This document shows positions 58,105 to 64,000 of a stretch of DNA of 64,000 bases, piece after piece. Below the pieces are notes generated by a model that was given only the letters and a program-made list of their open reading frames with translations, ran no database searches and had not been told where the DNA came from. The stretch is from Aurantimonas aggregata (GTDB lineage Bacteria; Pseudomonadota; Alphaproteobacteria; Rhizobiales; Rhizobiaceae): positions 310,001-374,000 of the forward strand of contig NZ_JAAAMJ010000002.1 in assembly GCF_010500835.1 (NCBI RefSeq), read 5' to 3'. Position 1 is the first letter of the stretch, and each line of letters starts with the position of its first letter. The position numbers and the translations under genes were made by a program.

Positions 58105-58141
58105 GCAGGAAGCGAAACGGCAGACAGGAAAGCGAGGCCCC

Positions 58142-58771
58142 ATGGACGGCGTCACCGTCATCGACCACCCGCTGGTCCAGCACAAGCTCACGCTGATGCG
58201 CAACAAGGAGACCTCGACGGCCAGCTTTCGCCGGCTGCTCCGCGAGATCTCGACGCTGCTCTGCTACGAGGTCACGCGCAATCTCGACCTGACGATGATC
58301 CGCATCGAGACGCCGCTGCAGCCGATGGACTCGCCCGTGCTGGAGGGCAAGAAGCTGGTCTTCGCCTCGATCCTGCGGGCCGGAAACGGCCTCCTGGAAG
58401 GCATGCTGGATCTCGTCCCGGCGGCGCGGGTCGCGCATATCGGCCTCTACCGCGACCACGAGACGCTGCAGCCGGTCGAATACTACTTCAAGGCGCCGGA
58501 GGACCTCGCCAACCGCGTGGTCATCGTCGTCGACCCGATGCTGGCGACGGCGAATTCGGCGATCGCCGCGATGGACAAGCTGAAGGAGCGGGGCGCGAGG
58601 AATATCCGGTTCCTGTGCCTGCTCGCCGCGCCGGAGGGCATCGAGCGGTTCCGCACGGCGCATCCGGACATCCCGGTGTTCACCGCCGCCATCGACAGCC
58701 ATCTCAACGAGAAGGGCTATATCGTTCCCGGCCTCGGGGATGCCGGCGACCGGATGTACGGGACGAAATAG
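58142..58771 (+). CDS. upp: Uracil phosphoribosyltransferase
   Basis: Salvages uracil to UMP with PRPP. 209 residues, standard length. Motifs: [18 protein letters not shown] at the N-terminus, [14 protein letters not shown], the PRPP loop [19 protein letters not shown] and the uracil-binding [15 protein letters not shown]. The PRPP loop reads ATANSA where many enzymes have ATGGSA. AAGCGAGG lies before ATG 58142, 37 bp after add. Confidence 0.95.
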   Translation: MDGVTVIDHPLVQHKLTLMRNKETSTASFRRLLREISTLLCYEVTRNLDLTMIRIETPLQPMDSPVLEGKKLVFASILRAGNGLLEGMLDLVPAARVAHIGLYRDHETLQPVEYYFKAPEDLANRVVIVVDPMLATANSAIAAMDKLKERGARNIRFLCLLAAPEGIERFRTAHPDIPVFTAAIDSHLNEKGYIVPGLGDAGDRMYGTK

Positions 58772-58920
58772 ACCCGCCCATCCTCAGGGAATCGACGCAG
58801 GCATTAACGTCCCGGCAACCCCGACCGCAGAATTCCGGGCGGCAGGGGGTCGCTCCTGCCAGAACCTTAAGCTCGACATCCCAGCCTGTCTGCGACCCGC
58901 AACCGCGCAGGCCGGCCGCC

Positions 58921-59448
58921 ATGTCGAAATTCGTCCTCGTCCTCGTCGTCTCGTCCCTCGTCGGGCTTGCCGCACCGTCGGTGTTCGAGCGCTACCGGGC
59001 GCAGATGCTGTCGGGGCAGGTCGAGACGCTGGACCCCGCGCCGACGGTCCAGGACGCTGCCGTGGCGCCCGCCGTCCCCGGCCGGGCGGCGCGGCTGACC
59101 GCCGATCGCGACGGGCATTTCCGCACCGACGTGCGGATGAACGGTCGACCGGTTTCCGTGCTGGTCGACACCGGCGCGCCCCTGGTCGCCATCGACGCGG
59201 CGACCGCCCGCCGCCTCGGCGTCGTGCTGGGCGCCAGCGACTGGCGCCGTACGGTGCAGACCGCCAATGGGCCTGCCCCCGCCGCCATCGCCCGGCTCGA
59301 CCGCATCGAGCTGGGCACGCTCACGGTGCGCAATGTCGACGCGATGGTCATGCGCGACGGGACGCTGCCAACCGCGCTGCTCGGCATGAGCTTCCTCAAC
59401 CAGCTCAGCTTCGAGAGCGACGGCGCCCAGCTGACGCTCCGCCAGTGA
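58921..59448 (+). CDS. Retropepsin-like aspartic protease, clan AA (TIGR02281-type)
   Basis: 175 residues. An N-terminal helix or signal (FVLVLVVSSLVGLAAPSV) precedes a single retropepsin-type domain with the catalytic SVLVDTGAPLVAID (Asp83) and LGMSFLNQLSFES near the end. The DTG is followed by AP where DTGAS/DTGAT is usual. Such periplasmic, membrane-anchored aspartic proteases act as dimers. It sits between the two convergent nucleoside operons and is not obviously related to them. Confidence 0.82.
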   Translation: MSKFVLVLVVSSLVGLAAPSVFERYRAQMLSGQVETLDPAPTVQDAAVAPAVPGRAARLTADRDGHFRTDVRMNGRPVSVLVDTGAPLVAIDAATARRLGVVLGASDWRRTVQTANGPAPAAIARLDRIELGTLTVRNVDAMVMRDGTLPTALLGMSFLNQLSFESDGAQLTLRQ

Positions 59449-59470
59449 CGGCGGACGTGCCGGCCGGCGC

Positions 59471-60784
59471 TCAGCCGATCCGTTCGATGACCGCCGGCGC
59501 CGGGCCGCGCGAAGGCACCTCGGCCAGCGTGTAGGCCGACCGGAGCGTCGCGGCGGCCCGTTCCAGTGCGGCCTCGTCGCGGGCGTGGATGCGGGCAAGC
59601 GGCTCGCCCTTCGCCACATGCCGGCCGATCGGCACGAGGTCGCTCAAGCCCACGGCATGGTCGACAGCGTCCTGCGGCCGGGTCCGTCCACCGCCGAGCT
59701 CAACGACAGCAAGGCCGAGGCTGCGGGTCTCGACGCTGGCGACGGTGCCATTCCGTTCGGCCGTCACGTCGCGAACCAGCGGCGCCTGCGGCAGATAAGC
59801 GTCGACCCGCTCGACGAAATCCACCGGCCCGCCGAGGGCCGCGACCATCTCGCCGAAGCGTTCGGCCGCGCGCCCATCGTCCAGCGCCGCCGTCGCCAGG
59901 CGATGGCCGTCGGCCGGCGTCGTCGCAAGCCCTGCCAGCATGAGCATTTCCGCCGCGAGCGCCAGTGTCACCGCCTCCAGTGCCGGATCGCGCTGCGCGC
60001 CGGTAAGAAAACCGACGGCGTTGCGGATTTCGACGGCGTTGCCCGCCGCCGATGCCAGCGCCTCGTCCATCCGCGTGATCAGCGCGGTGGTCCTGAGACC
60101 CGCGCCGTTCGCCACGCCGACGAGGCTGGCCGCCAGGGCCTTCGCGTCCTCCGGCCGGGCCATGAAGGCGCCGGAGCCGGTCTTGACGTCGAGGACGAGG
60201 CCCTCGAGCCCCGCCGCCAGCTTCTTCGACAGGATCGAGGCGGTAATCAGCGGGATCGATTCCACCGTCGCTGTGACGTCTCGGACGCCGTAGAAACGCG
60301 CGTCAGCCGGGGCGAGGCGGGCGGTCTGGCCGATGATCGCGCAGCCCACCTCGCGCACCGTCCGGCGGAAGGTGGCGTTGTCGGGCGCCACGTCGTAGCC
60401 GGGGATCGCTTCCAGCTTGTCGAGCGTGCCGCCGGTATGGCCGAGGCCGCGACCGGAGATCATCGGCACCGCCGCGCCGCAAGCGGCGACGATCGGCGCC
60501 AGCATCAGCGAGACATTGTCGCCGACCCCGCCGGTCGAATGCTTGTCGACCACCGGCCGGTCGAGGTCCGACCAGTCGAGCACGTCGCCGGAATCGCGCA
60601 TCGCTTCGGTCAGCGCGACGGTCTCCGGCGTCTCCAAGCCCCGGAAGAACACCGCCATGGCGAAGGCCGCCACCTGCCCCTCGGTGACGCGTTCGCCGGC
60701 AAAGCCGGCGACGAATGCCTTGATGTCCGCCGCCTCGAGCGTCCCGCCATCGCGCTTGGCGCGGATGACCTCCTGCGGCAGCAT
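59471..60784 (-). CDS. deoA: Thymidine phosphorylase
   Basis: Phosphorolyses (deoxy)thymidine and related pyrimidine nucleosides. 437 residues. The signature KHSTGGVGDNVSLMLAPIVA and the substrate loop SGRGLGHTGGTLDKLEAIPG are complete. The start ATG 60784 shares one base with the deoC stop; the TTG a codon earlier is less likely. Last gene of the minus-strand nucleoside operon. Confidence 0.95.
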   Translation of the reverse strand: MLPQEVIRAKRDGGTLEAADIKAFVAGFAGERVTEGQVAAFAMAVFFRGLETPETVALTEAMRDSGDVLDWSDLDRPVVDKHSTGGVGDNVSLMLAPIVAACGAAVPMISGRGLGHTGGTLDKLEAIPGYDVAPDNATFRRTVREVGCAIIGQTARLAPADARFYGVRDVTATVESIPLITASILSKKLAAGLEGLVLDVKTGSGAFMARPEDAKALAASLVGVANGAGLRTTALITRMDEALASAAGNAVEIRNAVGFLTGAQRDPALEAVTLALAAEMLMLAGLATTPADGHRLATAALDDGRAAERFGEMVAALGGPVDFVERVDAYLPQAPLVRDVTAERNGTVASVETRSLGLAVVELGGGRTRPQDAVDHAVGLSDLVPIGRHVAKGEPLARIHARDEAALERAAATLRSAYTLAEVPSRGPAPAVIERIG

Positions 60785-61545
60785 CAATAGGTTGCCTTGT
60801 GGGTGGCGCGGGCCGTGCCGCCCGCGACCGCCAGGAAGTCGCCGAGGACGGCGGAGGCGCCGATGCGGAAATGCTCCGGACCGGCCCAGCCGGTGCCGCA
60901 GAATTCCTCGACCAGGTCGCGGTAGGACCGGGCGTCCTCGAAGGAGCGGATGCCGCCGGAGGCCTTCAGGCCGACCGTGCCGCCATGGGCGGCGATCGCT
61001 TGCAGCATGATCGTCGCTGCTTCGAGGCTGGCATGGCGGGCGGTCTTGCCGGTCGAGGTCTTGAGGAAGTCGGCGCCGCCGGCGAGCGCTTCCTGCGCGG
61101 CCTGCGCGATGAGGTCCGGCGTCGCCAGTTCGCCGGTCTCGAGGATCGCCTTCAGGAGCTTCGGCCCGACAGCCTGCTTCACCGTCCGCACCTGGCGTTC
61201 GACATGGCCGGGCGTGTCGGCCAGCCGGCGATAGTCGATCACCATGTCGATCTCGTCGGCGCCATCCGACAGCGCCGCAGCGGCGTCCTTAGCGGTGCGT
61301 TCCGGATCATCCGATCCGTGCGGAAAATTCACCACCGTGGCGATGCGCAGTTCCGGTGCAGCGAGCGACCGCGCCAGGGCGACGAAGCGCGGCCAGATGC
61401 AGATCGCCGCGACGCGTCCCTGCGGCGTCTCGGCGCGCTTGCAGAGCGCCGCGATATCCGCCTCGGTGCAGTCGTCGTTCAAATTGGTCAGGTCGAGACA
61501 GGCGATCAGGGCACGCGCTGCGTCGGCATCGGAATGTTCGTTCAT
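60784..61545 (-). CDS. deoC: Deoxyribose-phosphate aldolase
   Basis: Cleaves 2-deoxyribose 5-phosphate to acetaldehyde and glyceraldehyde 3-phosphate. 253 residues. Schiff-base lysine in DFLKTSTGK, second active lysine in GTVGLKASGGI, and AICIWPRFVALARSL near the N-terminus. ATG 61545 preferred over the TTG 61584, which has no family match. The stop is coupled to deoA; 57 bp separates it from punA. Confidence 0.94.
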   Translation of the reverse strand: MNEHSDADAARALIACLDLTNLNDDCTEADIAALCKRAETPQGRVAAICIWPRFVALARSLAAPELRIATVVNFPHGSDDPERTAKDAAAALSDGADEIDMVIDYRRLADTPGHVERQVRTVKQAVGPKLLKAILETGELATPDLIAQAAQEALAGGADFLKTSTGKTARHASLEAATIMLQAIAAHGGTVGLKASGGIRSFEDARSYRDLVEEFCGTGWAGPEHFRIGASAVLGDFLAVAGGTARATHKATY

Positions 61546-61602
61546 CTCAGGCTTTCTCAGAATTCCGTCGGGCCACGTCGGCAAACCATCATGGCGAAGA
61601 CC

Positions 61603-62397
61603 TCAGAACCGCGGCAGAGCGGCCGCGAGAATGCGGCCGAGGATCGCCCCGCCCTTCGGCGCCACGTCCTTGGTCTCCTGGTGCGACAGCTCCGCGCCGG
61701 TCATGCCCGCACCGTAATTGGTCACGACCGAGGCGGCGACCACCCTGAGGCCGAGGAAACGCGCCAGGATCGTCTCCGGCACGGTCGACATGCCGACGGC
61801 ATCGGCGCCGAGCGTGCGGGCCATGCGGATCTCCGCCGGCGTCTCGAAGGAGGGGCCGGAGAACCACATGTAGACGCCACTGGCGAGCTCCAGGCTCTCC
61901 GATTCAGCTGCCGCGCGCATGTGGCCGCGCAGGGCCCCGTCATAGGCCTCGGTCATGCCGGTGAAGCGGGCGTCGGAGGGCTCGCCGATCAGCGGGTTGC
62001 GGCCGGAGAAATTGATGTGGTCGTCGATCAGCATCACCGAGCCGGGCGGAAGCTCCGGCTTCAGCGACCCCGCGGCGTTGGTAAGGACTAGGATCTCGAC
62101 GCCTAGCGCCTTCAGGACTTCCAGCGCCGGCCGCATCGCCGCGGCATCGCCCGCCTCGTAATAATGGATCCGGCCCGACAGGACGATCACCGGCACGCCG
62201 CTCAAGCGGCCCCAGACGAGTTCGCCGGAATGACCGCTGACGCCGCTCTGCGGAAACCCCGGCAGGTCGCCATAGGGAATCCGCAGCCTGTCATCGAGCG
62301 CGTCAACGAGACCGCCGAGCCCCGAGCCGAGGACCAGCGCGACACGGGCGGTCCGGTCGCCGAGAAGGCTTCGCAGGCGGCCCGGATCGACGCTCAA
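61603..62397 (-). CDS. Purine-nucleoside phosphorylase (type I, trimeric)
   Basis: 264 residues from TTG 62397, whose TTGA overlaps the cdd stop. Motifs of the PNP-I family: LVLGSGLGGLVDAL (phosphate site), LSGRIHYYEAGD, LTNAAGSLKPELPPGS, DDHINFSGRNPL, WFSGPSFETPAEIRM and GADAVGMSTVPE. It splits purine nucleosides to base plus ribose 1-phosphate. The Asn/Lys-type residues that separate guanosine- from xanthosine-preferring members cannot be assigned with certainty. Confidence 0.9.
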   Translation of the reverse strand: MSVDPGRLRSLLGDRTARVALVLGSGLGGLVDALDDRLRIPYGDLPGFPQSGVSGHSGELVWGRLSGVPVIVLSGRIHYYEAGDAAAMRPALEVLKALGVEILVLTNAAGSLKPELPPGSVMLIDDHINFSGRNPLIGEPSDARFTGMTEAYDGALRGHMRAAAESESLELASGVYMWFSGPSFETPAEIRMARTLGADAVGMSTVPETILARFLGLRVVAASVVTNYGAGMTGAELSHQETKDVAPKGGAILGRILAAALPRF

Positions 62398-62786
62398 CCG
62401 AGATCCTCCGCCGCAAAACCGCGCGGGAAGAGATCGCCGAGCAGCAGCGTCTCCTTGACCCCGGTCTCGTCGCAGAGATGCACCTTCGTGCGCGGGTCGG
62501 CGAACTCGGCGATACGCTGGCGGCAGCCGCCGCAGGGCGTGCAGAGCGCCAGCTTCTCGGCCAGCACGGCGATCTCGGCGATGCGGCCGCCGCCATCCAT
62601 CACCATGTGGGCGATCGCCGTCGTTTCGGCGCACCAGCCCTCGGGAAAGCTGACCACCTCGATGTTGCAGCCCGCATAGATCCGGCCGTCGCTTGTGCGG
62701 ATCGCCGCCCCGACCGGGAATTTCGAGTAGGGTGCGTGTGCCTTGCGCATCGCCGAGCGCGCCAGCGCGAACAGGTCTTCAGCCAT
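62394..62786 (-). CDS. cdd: Cytidine deaminase
   Basis: Homotetrameric-type enzyme of 130 residues that deaminates cytidine and deoxycytidine. Zinc ligands and catalytic Glu are in CAETTAIAHM (CAE) and PCGGCRQRIAEF (PCxxC). The N-terminus HAPYSKFPVGAAIRTSDG is typical. It overlaps punA (TTGA) and follows the permease gene by 42 bp. Confidence 0.95.
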   Translation of the reverse strand: MAEDLFALARSAMRKAHAPYSKFPVGAAIRTSDGRIYAGCNIEVVSFPEGWCAETTAIAHMVMDGGGRIAEIAVLAEKLALCTPCGGCRQRIAEFADPRTKVHLCDETGVKETLLLGDLFPRGFAAEDLG

Positions 62787-62828
62787 GGAAACGGTTCCTC
62801 AAGGGCCCGCCGGCATCGCGCGGCGGCC

Positions 62829-63797
62829 TCATCGTTCTTTCACGTAGGGAATGCCGCCGGCCTTGGGCGGCGTCGCCTTGCCGACGAAACCGGCCAGCAG
62901 CACGACGGTCAGGATGTAGGGCAGCGCCTGGACGAACTGCGCCGGGATCTCGCCGATCAGCGGCAGGGAGAAGCCTTGGATGCGGATCGAGGAGGCGTCG
63001 AGAAAGCCGAACAAGAGGCAGGCGAACATCACCGGCATCGGCTTCCAGTTGGCGAAGATCAGCGCGGCCAGCGCGATGTAGCCCTTGCCGGCGGTCATGT
63101 CGCGGGTGAACCCCGCGGCCTGCGCCACGGAAAGATAGGTGCCGGCGAAGCCGGTGAGGATGCCGCAGATGATCACCGCCCGGTAGCGCAGCCAGGTGAC
63201 CGAGATGCCGGCTGTGTCGACGGCGGCGGGGTTTTCCCCGACCGCCCGCAACCGCAGGCCGAACCGCGTGCGGAACAACACCCACCAGGTCACTGGCACC
63301 ATCAGGAAGGCGACGTAGACCAGCAGCGTCTGGCCGGAGACGATCACCGCGTAGATCGGCCCGATCACCGGCACGTCGGCGATCGCCTCGGCGCCCGGCA
63401 GGGTGATCGACGCGAAGCGGCCGTCGCCGGTGAGGCTCGGCGTGCGGCCGCCCTGGGCGAACCAAGCCTGGCCGAGAATGATGGTGAGGCCGGCGGCGAT
63501 GAAGTTGAGCGCCACGCCCGAAACGATCTGGTTGCCGCGATAGGTGATCGAGGCAAGGCCGTGCACAAGCGAGAAGGCGGTGGCGGCGAGGACGCCGACG
63601 AGCAGGCCGAGCAGGGCCGAGCCCCAGACCGCGGCGGCCGCGGCGGAGGCGAAGGCGGCGATCAGCATCTTGCCCTCGAGCGAGATGTCGAAGATGCCGG
63701 CCCGCTCGGAATAGAGGCCGGCGAGCGCCGCGAAGAGCAGCGGCGTCGACAGGCGGATGGTTGAATCGAGCACGTTGATCCAGGCGCCGAGATCCAT
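62829..63797 (-). CDS. ABC transporter permease, nucleoside/branched-chain type
   Basis: 322 residues with about eight hydrophobic helices of the BPD_transp_2 family. Characteristic phrases: SERAGIFDISLEGKMLIAAF, GNQIVSGVALNFIAAGLTII, RTRFGLRLRAVGENPAAVDT and TAGKGYIALAALIFANWKP. These mark the inner permease of BmpA/NupN-like nucleoside importers. The start is ATG 63797 with GGAGG 7 bases upstream (a second ATG lies 3 bp earlier). The neighbouring nucleoside catabolic genes support nucleoside uptake. Confidence 0.9.
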   Translation of the reverse strand: MDLGAWINVLDSTIRLSTPLLFAALAGLYSERAGIFDISLEGKMLIAAFASAAAAAVWGSALLGLLVGVLAATAFSLVHGLASITYRGNQIVSGVALNFIAAGLTIILGQAWFAQGGRTPSLTGDGRFASITLPGAEAIADVPVIGPIYAVIVSGQTLLVYVAFLMVPVTWWVLFRTRFGLRLRAVGENPAAVDTAGISVTWLRYRAVIICGILTGFAGTYLSVAQAAGFTRDMTAGKGYIALAALIFANWKPMPVMFACLLFGFLDASSIRIQGFSLPLIGEIPAQFVQALPYILTVVLLAGFVGKATPPKAGGIPYVKER

Positions 63798-64000
63798 CAT
63801 CGCGCCTCCTCCGCGCCGATCACGGGGCCCCGGCGCAGAAGCGCCCATCGGTAGGCGGCCCCGACGCCCGGCCGGAACATGTTCTCCAGCGCGCCGGCGA
63901 AGAGGATGACGAGGCCCTGGATGATGACGATCATGTCGCGGGAGATCGCCGGCATGTCGAAGGCGAGCTCCGCCCCGCCCTGGTAGAGCACGCCGAAGAG
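63797..64000 (-). CDS. ABC transporter permease, partner subunit (only C-terminus in window)
   Basis: The frame enters at base 64000 and stops at 63797-63799, giving the last 67 residues (LFGVLYQGGAELAFDMPAIS ... GAEEAR). GGAELAFDMPAISRDMIVII and the final LFAGALENMFRP match the C-terminal end of the longer permease of nucleoside importers. It overlaps the ATG of the next permease, showing one operon. The rest, and probably the ATPase and binding protein, lie beyond the window. Confidence 0.85.
   Translation of the reverse strand, partial: LFGVLYQGGAELAFDMPAISRDMIVIIQGLVILFAGALENMFRPGVGAAYRWALLRRGPVIGAEEAR

Overview
GC-rich (roughly two-thirds G+C by eye) chromosomal window from an alphaproteobacterium, most likely the order Hyphomicrobiales (Rhizobiales). 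The evidence is the argB / pyrimidine 5'-nucleotidase / dapD / dapE / truA-fmt-def neighbourhood, the dnaX-ybaB-recR block with the SRP RNA gene beside it, the cytochrome c / kdsB / pheA block, a rhizobial-type cpa/tad pilus locus and a yejABEF importer preceded by two binding-protein genes. I cannot fix genus or family from the sequence alone. No rRNA or tRNA gene, insertion sequence, prophage, CRISPR array or recognisable defence island is visible; the window is mostly housekeeping and transport genes.

Layout: 1-9.2 kb holds a truncated histidine phosphatase, argB, an EamA transporter, a HAD nucleotidase, a secreted trypsin-like protease, rmuC, and the def-fmt-truA group. 9.5-12.6 kb is a four-gene polar amino-acid/ectoine-type ABC importer (ehuBCDA-like). 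12.6-18.3 kb carries dapE and dapD of lysine/diaminopimelate synthesis with a membrane protein, a lytic transglycosylase lipoprotein, a phosphodiester glycosidase-like protein and a LOG-family protein. 18.3-28.3 kb holds a ChaN-like protein, a 401-bp non-coding stretch with a perfect hairpin, mltB, recR-ybaB-dnaX, an ICMT-like methyltransferase, the SRP RNA (minus strand), HIT-nudC, and pheA/kdsB. 28.5-29.9 kb is an unusual two-haem cytochrome c. 30-40.9 kb is a likely eight-gene operon: two peptide-binding proteins, yejB, yejE, a CDF metal exporter, yejF, a Nudix hydrolase and ghrA. It contains a 31-bp perfect inverted repeat element between yejB and yejE. 40.9-45 kb has a small protein divergent from a LysR regulator, a DUF305 protein, an NlpC/P60 peptidase and a leucyl aminopeptidase. 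45-55.7 kb is the Flp/Tad pilus locus. 55.9-64 kb is nucleoside salvage and catabolism: deoB-add-upp facing deoA-deoC-punA-cdd and nucleoside-type ABC permeases.

How the genes work together: the Tad genes encode a complete core machine (pilin, prepilin peptidase, secretin, ATPases, inner-membrane platform, pilotin-like TPR lipoprotein). Three of its promoter regions carry near matches to the CtrA site TTAA-N7-TTAA, which suggests cell-cycle control. The nucleoside genes form a coherent route from uptake (ABC permeases) through deamination (cdd, add) and phosphorolysis (deoA, punA) to deoxyribose-phosphate mutation and cleavage (deoB, deoC) and uracil salvage (upp).

I found no convincing undescribed multi-gene system. 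The features most worth following up are the diheme cytochrome fusion with its long Ala/Pro linker, the CDF exporter embedded in the yej operon, the inverted-repeat element, the LysR/small-protein dyad that contains its own Shine-Dalgarno and ATG, the CtrA-like sites, and the hairpin-bearing 401-bp gap.
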